A stretch of DNA of 45,880 nucleotides from an uncultured Peptococcaceae bacterium. GTDB taxonomy: Bacteria; Bacillota; Peptococcia; Peptococcales; Peptococcaceae. The translations under genes were made by a program, and so were the position numbers. The notes under the pieces were generated by a model. That model saw only the letters and a list, made by a program, of their open reading frames with translations. It did no database searches and had not been told where the DNA came from. The stretch covers positions 1 to 45,880 of the forward strand of contig CAJUDO010000024.1 in NCBI GenBank assembly GCA_910585405.1, written 5' to 3'. Of this stretch, positions 15,568 to 24,201 are shown one piece after another (the stretch's first letter is position 1; the number at the start of each line of letters is the position of its first letter).

Positions 15568-17997
15568 TTACATCCGTATGGAGGCACCGTAACGCTCTGC
15601 CAAAGCACCGAAAATTTTATCATACACGACGTTGACTTCCTCTACCGTCAAGGTACGGTCAGCCTGGAAGGTCAACGCAAAGGCAATGCTTTTACTGCCA
15701 GATACAATCTGTCCGCCTTGATATACGTCAAAAATCCGTACATCGCTAAGCAATTCTGAGCCGACTTCCCAAATTGTCTTTTCCAAATCAGCAGCAGCGA
15801 CAGTTTCTGATACGACCACAGCCATATCACGGGTAGCTGCAGGGAATTTAGGCAGCGGTTTCACCACAATAGCACCAGTGCCAGCCGCAATCAGAATATC
15901 GACATCTATTTCTGCAATATAAACGCGATCATCAATGCCGTAATTGTCCGCAATAGTCGGATGCAATTCACCAAACACACCGGCCTCTTGACCCTGCACA
16001 TATATATATGCAGCACGGCCAGGATGATAAATGCTGTTGTCTTTGCAAGCTTTATACTCTACATCCGCAATTTTCAGTTCCGCCATCAATTCTTCAATGA
16101 CACCCTTCAAATAGTAGAAATCATAATCTACGCCGCTCTGCCTCCAGGTCTGCACAGATTTCCCTTTCATCGCAATCCCCAGCATCCATTTTTCATGGGC
16201 AAGACGCTCCGGCGTCAATTCCCCTTCCAATAAAAATATTTTGCCCAATTCAAAAACAGCAATATCATCGTTACGGCGATTGTGATTGAAAAGGATGGTT
16301 TTCAATAAGCCAGGCACCATGCTGGTACGCATATATCCCTGTTCCTCTGACAACGGATTCATAATCGGAATGCTCTGCCGGCGAACATCCCCCTCCGGAT
16401 AATTCAACTTTTCATCGTGATTCTTGTTGATGAAGCTGTAGTTCATCACTTCACACAGACCTAAACCAGCTAACTTATTGACAATTGCATCACGCATTTT
16501 TTGTGCAGCGGTGAGCACACCACGGCTGGAAGCGCCGAATGGCAATGTCTGTGGAATGGCATCATATCCATAAATACGCGCCACTTCCTCTACCAAGTCT
16601 TCTGGAATTGAGCAGTCTGGACGATATCCCGGCACCTCTACTGTAATGCTATCGCCGCTTTCCTTTATGATACGGAAATTCAAGCTCTGTAAAATTTCTT
16701 TGATTTTTGCATCGGAAATTTCTGTGCCCAACAAAGCGTTGACCTTTTTTAACGGCAATTCAATGGTCACCGTTTCATGCTTTGTCGGATAATTATCAAC
16801 AGCGCCGCCGACCACAACACCGCCGCCGGTCAGCTGCATCAGCTGTGCAGCCCGTTCTGCTGCGTTAAGTACAGTTTCCATATTGATGCCTTTTTCAAAG
16901 CGGATGGAAGCCTCTGAGCGCAATCCCAGTTTGGTAGAAGTGCGCCGTACCGAAACAGGATTGAAATAAGCTGCTTCGATGAATACATCGGTAGTCTGTT
17001 CCGTCACTTCTGTGTTTTCTCCGCCCATTACGCCGGCCACGGCCACTGCGCGAGCGCCATCACAGATGAGCAGCATTTCTTCGTTGAGCTGCCGTTCCTG
17101 ACCATCCAAGGTCACAATTTTTTCATCGGCATTTGCTGTCCGCACTTGAATGCGGTGCTCCGCCAGTTCATGATAGTCAAAGGCATGCAACGGCTGACCA
17201 TACTCCATCATGACATAGTTGGTCACGTCCACAATATTGTTGATAGGACGCATACCGGCGCATTGAAGCCGGTGCTGCAGCCAAAAAGGAGACGGCTGAA
17301 TTTTTACACCGCGAATCATTTTCCCTGCATAACGATGGCATAATTCCGGTGCAGAAATCTCTGCTTTCACCAAATCATTGACGTCGTCCTGATCTTCCTG
17401 GTAAGTCAATTGGGGCAAGTGTACCTCTTTGCCTAACAACGTCCCGATTTCCCGCGCAACATTTAATACGCTCAAACAATCAGAGCGATTTGGCGTCAAA
17501 TCCAATTCCAAAATATAATCGTCTAAATCCAATATCTCTGCGATTGGCTGGCCCAACGCAGTATCACTAGGCAATACCAAAATCCCGTCCTTCTGTTCCG
17601 GCGGAATCTGGTCCGGCTCAATCCCCAATTCCTTCGCAGAACAAATCATCCCGTTGGATTCAACGCCCCGCAGCTTTGCATTTTTAATTTTTATACCGTC
17701 AGGCAGCTCTGCGCCGACTGTGGCAAAGGCAACCTTCTGCCCTGCTTCTACGTTGGGCGCGCCGCAAACTACCTGAATATTGTTCTCGCCGTCCGTTGTG
17801 ACATGGCACAAATTCAAATGAGTGTCCGGCACCGGTGTTTTGTCCAGCACCAATGCTGTCACTACTCCGCTGACGCCTTTGTTGGTAGGAATGACATGTT
17901 CTACCGCTACACCGGCCCGCGTCATCTTCTCCGCTAACGCTTCCGCAGATAAATCAATTTCCACATATTCTTTTAACCAGTTATAAGAAACCTGCAT
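15568..17997 (-). CDS. pheT: Phenylalanyl-tRNA synthetase beta subunit
   Basis: The beta subunit (809 aa) of the alpha2-beta2 synthetase that charges tRNA-Phe. In order: the N-terminal YNWLKEYVEID start; the tRNA-binding (EMAP/OB) domain with VVCGAPNVEAGQKVAFA and NAKLRGVESNGMICSAKELG at about 75-125; the B3/4 editing domain; the B5 domain with the PGYRPDC stretch; a catalytic-like core; and the C-terminal ferredoxin-fold anticodon-binding domain (PLPKFPAATRDMAVVV onwards). Length is standard. It follows pheS by 15 bases with an AGGAGGG ribosome site and shares its T-box control. Confidence 0.98.
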   Translation of the reverse strand: MQVSYNWLKEYVEIDLSAEALAEKMTRAGVAVEHVIPTNKGVSGVVTALVLDKTPVPDTHLNLCHVTTDGENNIQVVCGAPNVEAGQKVAFATVGAELPDGIKIKNAKLRGVESNGMICSAKELGIEPDQIPPEQKDGILVLPSDTALGQPIAEILDLDDYILELDLTPNRSDCLSVLNVAREIGTLLGKEVHLPQLTYQEDQDDVNDLVKAEISAPELCHRYAGKMIRGVKIQPSPFWLQHRLQCAGMRPINNIVDVTNYVMMEYGQPLHAFDYHELAEHRIQVRTANADEKIVTLDGQERQLNEEMLLICDGARAVAVAGVMGGENTEVTEQTTDVFIEAAYFNPVSVRRTSTKLGLRSEASIRFEKGINMETVLNAAERAAQLMQLTGGGVVVGGAVDNYPTKHETVTIELPLKKVNALLGTEISDAKIKEILQSLNFRIIKESGDSITVEVPGYRPDCSIPEDLVEEVARIYGYDAIPQTLPFGASSRGVLTAAQKMRDAIVNKLAGLGLCEVMNYSFINKNHDEKLNYPEGDVRRQSIPIMNPLSEEQGYMRTSMVPGLLKTILFNHNRRNDDIAVFELGKIFLLEGELTPERLAHEKWMLGIAMKGKSVQTWRQSGVDYDFYYLKGVIEELMAELKIADVEYKACKDNSIYHPGRAAYIYVQGQEAGVFGELHPTIADNYGIDDRVYIAEIDVDILIAAGTGAIVVKPLPKFPAATRDMAVVVSETVAAADLEKTIWEVGSELLSDVRIFDVYQGGQIVSGSKSIAFALTFQADRTLTVEEVNVVYDKIFGALAERYGASIRM

Positions 17998-18012
17998 TGG
18001 TTTACCCTCCTC

Positions 18013-19035
18013 TTAAAATTGACGCAGAAAACGCAAATCATTTTCATACATCAGCCGCAAATCGTTAATTCCGTATTTCAGCATGGCAATGCGCTCTACG
18101 CCCATACCGAAAGCAAAGCCGCTGACCTGTTCCGGGTCATAACCGCCAGCTCGCAATACATTGGGATGCACCATACCGGCGCCTAAAATTTCCAGCCAGC
18201 CGGTGTTGGAACACATGCGGCAGCCTTTTCCATGGCACATGCAACAGGAAATATCCACTTCTACACTGGGTTCCGTGAACGGAAAATAGCTGGGGCGCAG
18301 ACGGATATTTGTATCTTTGCCGAACATTTCCTGACAGAAAGACAACAGTAAACCGTTCAGATCACTCATGCGAATATTTTTGTCCACCATCAGACCCTCA
18401 ATCTGGTGGAACATTGGAGAATGAGTCGCGTCATCATCCTTCCGGTATACTTTGCCCGGACAAATTACACGAATGGGCAACGCTCCCTGCTTTGCTTCCA
18501 TGGTATGCACCTGTACCCCTGATGTCTGGGTACGCAATACAACTTCCGGATTAATGTAAAAGGTATCCTGCATATCCCGCGCTGGATGATCTTTGGGCAA
18601 ATTCAATGCTTCAAAATTGTAATAGTCGCTCTCAATTTCCGGTCCCTCGGCTACTTCAAAGCCCAAGCCCAAAAAGATCTGCTTCGCTTCCTCAATTACC
18701 ATCGTAATAGGATGCTTTGCACCATGATTTAAGGCGCGTCCAGGCAAAGTGACATCCAAGGTTTCTGAGTTCAGTCTGGCTTCCTGCAGCGCTGCTTTCA
18801 TCTCTGTCATTTTACGCTCTAGAGCCTGATTAATTTCATCACGGACTTCATTGGCCAGCTGTCCCATAACAGGACGTTCCTCAGCACTCAATTTTCCCAT
18901 GCCCTTCAGAATTGCCGTCAATTCTCCTTTTTTTCCGAGAAACCGTATCTTTTGCTCATTCAGATGCTCCATACTGGTTGCTTCCTCTAGCGCCTGTATG
19001 GCAGTTTCTTTAATCTTTTTTAATTCATCACGCAC
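18013..19035 (-). CDS. pheS: Phenylalanyl-tRNA synthetase alpha subunit
   Basis: The alpha subunit (340 aa) holds the class II catalytic core. An N-terminal coiled coil (RDELKKIKETAIQALEEA) is followed by LGKKGELTAILKGMGKL. Motif 2 includes the CPGKVYRKDDDATHSPMFHQ region, and motif 3 is the FGMGVERIAMLKYGI stretch near the C-terminus. Also visible are HPARDMQDTFYI and the zinc-like CCMCHGKGCRMC segment. I start at GTG 19035, eight bases after GAGGAGG, which gives the usual length; the open frame continues upstream through the T-box leader and is not coding. The gene precedes pheT by 15 bases. Confidence 0.97.
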   Translation of the reverse strand: MRDELKKIKETAIQALEEATSMEHLNEQKIRFLGKKGELTAILKGMGKLSAEERPVMGQLANEVRDEINQALERKMTEMKAALQEARLNSETLDVTLPGRALNHGAKHPITMVIEEAKQIFLGLGFEVAEGPEIESDYYNFEALNLPKDHPARDMQDTFYINPEVVLRTQTSGVQVHTMEAKQGALPIRVICPGKVYRKDDDATHSPMFHQIEGLMVDKNIRMSDLNGLLLSFCQEMFGKDTNIRLRPSYFPFTEPSVEVDISCCMCHGKGCRMCSNTGWLEILGAGMVHPNVLRAGGYDPEQVSGFAFGMGVERIAMLKYGINDLRLMYENDLRFLRQF

Positions 19036-19081
19036 AATGATAACCTCCTCATAGAATATAGAACATATCCTGTTCAAAAAG

Positions 19082-19337
19082 AAAAGACCTTCGTCACAAA
19101 GGGACGAAGGTCTGATTTCGCGGTACCACCCTATTTGCCACCACCAAAATGGCAGCCATCTCAAAGCTGTTAACGCCAGCATTACGTTCCGCTTACTATA
19201 TTTGTTCAGCTAGAATGCTCCAAGGCGAACCCGTTCACTTTTCCAATCCGGGGCTTACAGCCAGTGACCCCAGTCTCTGTAATTGCCTATCTGTGACGGC
19301 TCCTCTTCTGCGCATTAAAAATATTTCATTGCTCCAT
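19082..19337 (-). promoter_or_regulatory. T-box leader of pheST (Phe)
   Basis: The minus-strand leader between the promoter and pheS has the T-box sequence AGGGTGGTACCGCG (19132-19119), the part that pairs with the uncharged tRNA's NCCA end. It is directly followed by a terminator stem, AGACCTTCGTC with GACGAAGGTCT (19113-19085), ending in TTTTC. Upstream sequence to about 19330 would form Stem I. Candidate UUC specifier codons lie at 19213-19215 and 19227-19229; I cannot decide between them by eye. Mechanism by family: uncharged tRNA-Phe stabilises the antiterminator and turns on pheST. Confidence 0.93.
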
Positions 19338-19366
19338 ATTATAACAAAGTGCCCGAAGAAAGGCAA
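19338..19366 (-). promoter_or_regulatory. Promoter of pheST
   Basis: Minus strand: TTGCCT (19361-19366), 17-base spacer, perfect TATAAT (19338-19343). It lies immediately upstream of the T-box leader. Confidence 0.85.
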
Positions 19367-19520
19367 GAGAAACTTTACCTGATTTTTTACAAATTCAATC
19401 AACTAAATTGCAATATCAAATAGGGCAGAAAGAAAATGAACTTCAAATTCAATCACAGAAGATAAGACACAGAAAAATATAATAAATATGGGACTTTTTT
19501 ACGGCCCCTTCTCTTCATAC

Positions 19521-19559
19521 AAAAAAGCAAAAACTGTCTACCCAGCTTTTGCTTTTTTT
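19521..19559 (-). terminator. Terminator of the Kef-type antiporter gene
   Basis: The arms AAAAAAGCAAAA (19521-19532) and TTTTGCTTTTTT (19547-19558) pair. On the minus strand the stem runs into a T-rich tract. It lies 21 bases after the antiporter stop. The A/T symmetry means it could work in both directions. The stretch 19385-19520 between it and the pheS promoter holds no gene that I can see. Confidence 0.75.
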
Positions 19560-19579
19560 CTGACCAATACTTCAATAGG

Positions 19580-21883
19580 CTACAACAATTCTTTTTTTAC
19601 TAATTGCTGACCCATTTTCTGAGAGCCCAATACCCATAATAAATCATCTACATTCAAAATAAAGTTAGGACTCAAATTCAGCATAGGCAGCATGCCCCGT
19701 TCTATGCCAATAAGACAGGCACTCCAATTAGATTTAATCCCCGAATCTCGAATACTGCTTCCTACAAGAGAAGAGCCTTTTTTTACAGTAACTGCATAAG
19801 CAAACAGCTGCTGATCCTCATGCCACTGATCCTGATTGTCAATAAATTGATGCAGCGACACGTTTGTTTCTCCGCTCTCCACTAAAAGATTCCGTTGTCT
19901 GCACATTAAAGAGAAGTTCTCCAAAGCCTTCTCAGTACCTAAAATATACAAACGATCTCCCCCCAGAACCTGCTCATCGCCTTCTGGTATGTTAATATGT
20001 TTCCGTCCCCGCAGAATTTTGATAACAGTTATCTGCATGACGCGACCCCATTGTAAATCCTTGAGCTCTTTATCTGCAGCGGCGCAGTCTGCTGTACAAA
20101 GAAAAGAGGCAACCTGAAGCTGTTCATCCAACCAGTGATGGGACTTGCCGCTTTCTGTATTTCGCAATTCTTGAAGTTTTTTCTCATTGAAATTGGTCAA
20201 GAACCGCGCCTCCATTTCCAAATACCGGCCAATCAGCCAGTCGGAACGGGAGAGCAGAAAAATAACAGGTACTGCCACCATCACCAACAGCCAGCTGGGA
20301 ATGGGGAACATCAGCACCATAGGACGAATAACCAGAAAGACAGTCACAGCTGTACGCAAACCCACCAACAGCATCAACGGCAAATGATTGGCAAAACTTT
20401 GCAGCCATAGTGCTGTAAAATAACGTTTACGGAAAATCATCATCGGCGGCAAAAGCGGTGCCATAACTACATAAATCGCAACGCAGGTCAACACCGCCGC
20501 GATTGTTTTATTGGATAATACCTCCGTCAAAGCAGGCCATAATAACAGCCGACCTATTTCACTGATGCCCAAGAGCAAAACACCATAAATCAAAAAACTA
20601 ACCCCATAGCCTTTCAGAAACGCTTGCCAGTCAGGATTTTTAGGTTGCGTATCCACAGCATTTTTTTCATCCTTATAGCGTTTTACTTTTTCCTGCCATC
20701 CCTTAGGTACAATTTTTTCCAGTACTGCACAAATCCCATCGGAACTGCGAATCAGATACGGCGTCGTAAATGTGGTAACTACCGACACTGCTACAATAAC
20801 CGGATACAAGAAATCACTGGTCACGCCCAGACTGATACCCAAAGTAGCGATAATAAAAGAAAATTCTCCAATTTGTGTCTGACTAGTAGCCCCATACATA
20901 GCCGTTTTCAAATCTTCTCCGGCAATCAGCATTCCCGCCGTCAATAAAATCATTTTGCCCACAATGGTTACAACTGTTAAAATAAGAATAGGAATCAAAT
21001 ATTCCAATAGAAGTGATGGCACCACCATCAAGCCCACAGATACAAAAAATACTGCTCCAAACAAGTCCTTACATGGACCAACCAAATGCTCAATTCGCTC
21101 GCCATGTACCGTTCCCGCCATAATAGAACCTGCCATAAAAGCGCCCAACGCCGAAGAAAAACCGATGGCGTCGGCCAGCCACACCATGCCGAAGCAAATA
21201 CCCAAAGCACACACCAAAAGGGTTTCGTTGGTCATAAGATTTTGTGTTTTCTGTAAAAAAGATGGAATCATATAAATACCCAAAAGCAGCCACACTACCA
21301 AATACATCATAAGCTTGGCAATGGTGCCAACCAATTCCAGACCGCTCACACCCTGACTGACAGAAATGGTGGACAATATTACCATCAGAAAAATCGCCAC
21401 AATATCTTCAATCACCAAGGTGCCTATGGTCAGCTTCGTAAATTTTTCTTCTTTTAATCCCAAATCCTCAATAGCTTTTATAGTAATCATTGTCGAGGAC
21501 ATAGAGAGCATACCGCCTAAAAAGATGCTATTCATCGTACTCCAGCCCATTGCAATACCTACAATATAGCCCAGTATCATCATGCCGCCAATTTGCAATA
21601 AAGCGGAAATCACACCGGTATTCCCTACCGTGGCCAATTTATGCAAACTAAATTCCAGCCCTAAACTGAACATCAGGAAAATTACGCCGATCTCTGCCCA
21701 CAAATTGATATTGTTGGCATCACCAATTGTGGGAACAAAACTGACCACCGGTCCAATGAGAAATCCCGCTAAGATATACCCGATTACCAAAGGCTGATTA
21801 ATTTTTTTACACAATAAAGTCGTTACACCAGCCACTACCAAAAGTAACGCCAAATCTGAAATTAATGTTGCCAAATGCCCCAT
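19580..21883 (-). CDS. Kef/CPA2-type cation:proton antiporter with TrkA-C domains
   Basis: A 767-aa membrane protein. Residues 1 to about 400 are a Na+/H+-exchanger (CPA2) domain with about 12 helices: INQPLVIGYILAGFLIGP near the start, LFMSLGLEF-like FLMFSLGLEFSL, and SALGAFMAGSIMAG. A further hydrophobic block of about four helices lies near 440-570. The C-terminal third is cytoplasmic with two RCK_C/TrkA_C-like units: EQVLGGDRLYILGTEKALE and NFILNVDDLLWVLGSQK. Such transporters exchange K+ or Na+ for protons and are gated by ligands at TrkA domains. I start at ATG 21883 because GAAGGGTGAG precedes it; the frame stays open to 22036 without family sequence. It is monocistronic. Confidence 0.9.
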   Translation of the reverse strand: MGHLATLISDLALLLVVAGVTTLLCKKINQPLVIGYILAGFLIGPVVSFVPTIGDANNINLWAEIGVIFLMFSLGLEFSLHKLATVGNTGVISALLQIGGMMILGYIVGIAMGWSTMNSIFLGGMLSMSSTMITIKAIEDLGLKEEKFTKLTIGTLVIEDIVAIFLMVILSTISVSQGVSGLELVGTIAKLMMYLVVWLLLGIYMIPSFLQKTQNLMTNETLLVCALGICFGMVWLADAIGFSSALGAFMAGSIMAGTVHGERIEHLVGPCKDLFGAVFFVSVGLMVVPSLLLEYLIPILILTVVTIVGKMILLTAGMLIAGEDLKTAMYGATSQTQIGEFSFIIATLGISLGVTSDFLYPVIVAVSVVTTFTTPYLIRSSDGICAVLEKIVPKGWQEKVKRYKDEKNAVDTQPKNPDWQAFLKGYGVSFLIYGVLLLGISEIGRLLLWPALTEVLSNKTIAAVLTCVAIYVVMAPLLPPMMIFRKRYFTALWLQSFANHLPLMLLVGLRTAVTVFLVIRPMVLMFPIPSWLLVMVAVPVIFLLSRSDWLIGRYLEMEARFLTNFNEKKLQELRNTESGKSHHWLDEQLQVASFLCTADCAAADKELKDLQWGRVMQITVIKILRGRKHINIPEGDEQVLGGDRLYILGTEKALENFSLMCRQRNLLVESGETNVSLHQFIDNQDQWHEDQQLFAYAVTVKKGSSLVGSSIRDSGIKSNWSACLIGIERGMLPMLNLSPNFILNVDDLLWVLGSQKMGQQLVKKELL

Positions 21884-22092
21884 ACGCTCACCCTTCTCTG
21901 TCATAAATAATCTCTTTTTGTTAATTATATTCGTGAATTTATTTTGAAATCCCTTTTCCTTTATAAAATTTTTCACAAAGTCTGAAAATATATGAAAAAT
22001 AACAAAAAAGGCCGAAAAGCTGTGAATTATTCTCACCTGCTTCGTGGCCCTGATTCTTTCCTGCTACACGTTTTTCAAAAACCATTCTTGTT

Positions 22093-22689
22093 CTAGCGCT
22101 TTTTCTGTTCCGATTCCAATACTTGACTAGTGCTACCGCTGATTTCGTATTCGTAATGATGTTCCTTTGTCATCAGTTCAATTTCATAAACCGCCGCACC
22201 GTCGTCCTCCGCCAGATGCTGTTTCCAAACCTGCGCATCCCCCGCCTTTAGTTGGGCATGCTGCAGCGCAGCAGCTACTGCTTCTGCATAAGAAATTTCT
22301 GCCTGCTGTTCAGCAGCTGAGCGCAAATATTTAGTCTGCTTTTTTTCTAGCACTGCGCCGTCTTTCCCGTCCACCTCATATTCGTATTCAGAATCGCCGA
22401 CTATTATTTCTACCTCATAAATCAATCTGCTACCATCTTTGTCCAGTTCCACTGAGAAATCCTCCACAGCGCTACGCTCTGTCCCTGCCTCTGTGCAACT
22501 AATCTGCAGCGCTTCCTCATAAGAAATCCCTGCTTCACTTGCTTCTTTCTCTGCTGCCTCGTTTTGCTCGACGGACTGCTGCAGCGTACTGTCCTGTTGA
22601 TTTTCTGAACTTGACTGCGTCGCGCAGCCCCCCATTACTAAACCCAGTAATAACATTGCTGCCAAATATTTCATTGATTGATTCTTCAT
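22093..22689 (-). CDS. PepSY-domain lipoprotein
   Basis: A 198-aa secreted lipoprotein: signal MKNQSMKYLAAMLLLGLVMGGC with lipobox VMGGC, a Ser/Gln/Glu-rich linker, then two PepSY-like repeats. Each repeat runs ISYEEAL or ISYAEAV, a polar helix, then a strand pair ending in YEVEI...YEYEV or YEIEL...YEYEI. PepSY domains occur in peptidase propeptides and in cell-surface proteins, where they may inhibit proteases or bind ligands. The specific role is unknown. An open frame extends upstream to 22770, but it lacks a signal and a clear ribosome site. The gene follows trmO on the same strand. Confidence 0.85.
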   Translation of the reverse strand: MKNQSMKYLAAMLLLGLVMGGCATQSSSENQQDSTLQQSVEQNEAAEKEASEAGISYEEALQISCTEAGTERSAVEDFSVELDKDGSRLIYEVEIIVGDSEYEYEVDGKDGAVLEKKQTKYLRSAAEQQAEISYAEAVAAALQHAQLKAGDAQVWKQHLAEDDGAAVYEIELMTKEHHYEYEISGSTSQVLESEQKKR

Positions 22690-22753
22690 CCTATTCATCC
22701 TTTCATTTTTTATTCTCTTATTCTTATTCTCCAAACACATTTTTATACTAAAC

Positions 22754-23446
22754 TTATTTTTTCTCCTCATGCAATCCTACTGTCTCCACCGCCATCACAG
22801 ACAGTATATTCTCCTGTACCCGAAAAGAAATATTTTGCGTCCCAAACATCAAACCATAGATTCTCTGGGGATCATTTTGATATGCAGGTCGAGGATCCTG
22901 CGCCAAGACTCCCAGCAGCGCTTCCTGTTTGTCCAAGGGAATCTTCATCAACAGTTCCTCGGAAATTTCTACCTGTAAGCCATAAGTTACACAGGCATCA
23001 GAAAAACCACCTATTGCTTCTGGATGACTGTCTGTAAAAGGAAGATAGGGTTTGATATCATAGATAGGCGTGCCATCCAATAAATCCGCACCGGAAATAT
23101 ACAGCACAGGACCTAGTTGTTCCTCTACCGCAATTTTCTCCAATCTCACTGAGGATAAGCCAATGGGATTAGGCCGATAAGGTGAACGCGTAGCAAACAC
23201 GCCCAACCGTTGATTTCCTCCCAAGCGGGGAGGCCGCACAGTAGGCGACCAGGTTTCCCGCATTGCCTGAGAAAACTGCCATAGCAACCAAATATGAGAA
23301 TATCCCTCCAAGCCGCGCACCGCCTCCACCACGCGATATTCGGGTTCAAACACAATCTTCCCTGTCAAAGATGCTACCAAACCACTTTGTCGCGGTACAC
23401 CAAACTTTTCCGGAAAATCCGTATGAATTTTTGCAATCACTTTCAC
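22754..23446 (-). CDS. trmO: tRNA (t6A37) N6-methyltransferase TrmO (TsaA/YaeB family)
   Basis: A 230-aa SAM-dependent enzyme that methylates N6-threonylcarbamoyladenosine at position 37 of tRNAs for Thr. Family marks are FPEKFGVPRQSGLV near the start, YSHIWLLWQF, the loop FATRSPYRPNPIGLSSV and then DLLDGTPIYDIKPYLPF. The last 90 residues form the smaller C-terminal domain. I start at GTG 23446, eight bases after AAGGAG; the frame also permits an ATG at 23479. It is downstream of the isochorismatase-like gene by about 78 bases and upstream of the PepSY lipoprotein. Confidence 0.92.
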   Translation of the reverse strand: MKVIAKIHTDFPEKFGVPRQSGLVASLTGKIVFEPEYRVVEAVRGLEGYSHIWLLWQFSQAMRETWSPTVRPPRLGGNQRLGVFATRSPYRPNPIGLSSVRLEKIAVEEQLGPVLYISGADLLDGTPIYDIKPYLPFTDSHPEAIGGFSDACVTYGLQVEISEELLMKIPLDKQEALLGVLAQDPRPAYQNDPQRIYGLMFGTQNISFRVQENILSVMAVETVGLHEEKK

Positions 23447-23523
23447 GGAAAGCACTCCTTCCTCTTTCCCATTACACACTCCACATAAAACAGTGCTGCC
23501 CTATAAAGTCAGCTCACAGTTGT

Positions 23524-24177
23524 TTACTCTGGTACAGTGGTATCCTGCGCTACCGCTGCCCTCACCTGCTGCACCAGCTGTGGCCTTCGTTCTTCATCAT
23601 ATTGCGCAAATTCTGCCAATGTCCATAGCTGCGCGCCAATGCGCTCCATATCCGCCAAATTCGCCTGTTGAATTTCCATCGTTTGAGAGGAACAGCATTC
23701 AGGCAAAACGATCACATTATAATCCAACGCAATCGCATCGTAACAAGTGGTGCGCACGCAGTTAGGCGTCGTTGTCCCAATCAAAACTACCGTTTCAACC
23801 CTCAAACGGCGCAACAGTAAATCTAATTCTGTTTGAAAAAAAGCGCTCCAACGCGGTTTTGTCAATGTATAATCACCGGGCTGTGCTTTCATGCCCTCTG
23901 GCATTTCACAGCTGCACGCACCTGTACTGCCCGGCAGCATAGCTTTACCGCCTTCTACCCAGCTATGATAACGAGTGGCTTCCACATCGCTGCCGTTTCC
24001 GCGATAGACACGATTAACCAAAAAAACAGGAATTCCCTTTTTTCTCGCTAATGTCATAGCCTTAGTACAGGCAGGCACTGTGCTTTGTGCATGTGCGATG
24101 CAGTGTGCAGACTGCGCATCCACAAACCCCCGCTCCATATCAATGACAATCAATGCAGATTTTGTTGTATTTTTCAT
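23524..24177 (-). CDS. Isochorismatase-family cysteine hydrolase
   Basis: A 217-aa soluble alpha/beta hydrolase of the isochorismatase/nicotinamidase group. The catalytic triad is visible: Asp13 in ALIVIDMERGF, Lys in LTKPRWSAFFQTELD, and Cys in GTTTPNCVRTTCYDA. Members hydrolyse nicotinamide, N-carbamoylsarcosine, biuret, ureidoacrylate or isochorismate. The nicotinamidase metal-binding DxH pattern is not obvious here, so nicotinamidase activity is less likely. The substrate is unassigned. It follows the GDPD gene by 24 bases and is probably cotranscribed with it. Confidence 0.88.
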   Translation of the reverse strand: MKNTTKSALIVIDMERGFVDAQSAHCIAHAQSTVPACTKAMTLARKKGIPVFLVNRVYRGNGSDVEATRYHSWVEGGKAMLPGSTGACSCEMPEGMKAQPGDYTLTKPRWSAFFQTELDLLLRRLRVETVVLIGTTTPNCVRTTCYDAIALDYNVIVLPECCSSQTMEIQQANLADMERIGAQLWTLAEFAQYDEERRPQLVQQVRAAVAQDTTVPE

Positions 24178-24201
24178 CTTACCCTCCTGTTTGTCCTTCT
24201 G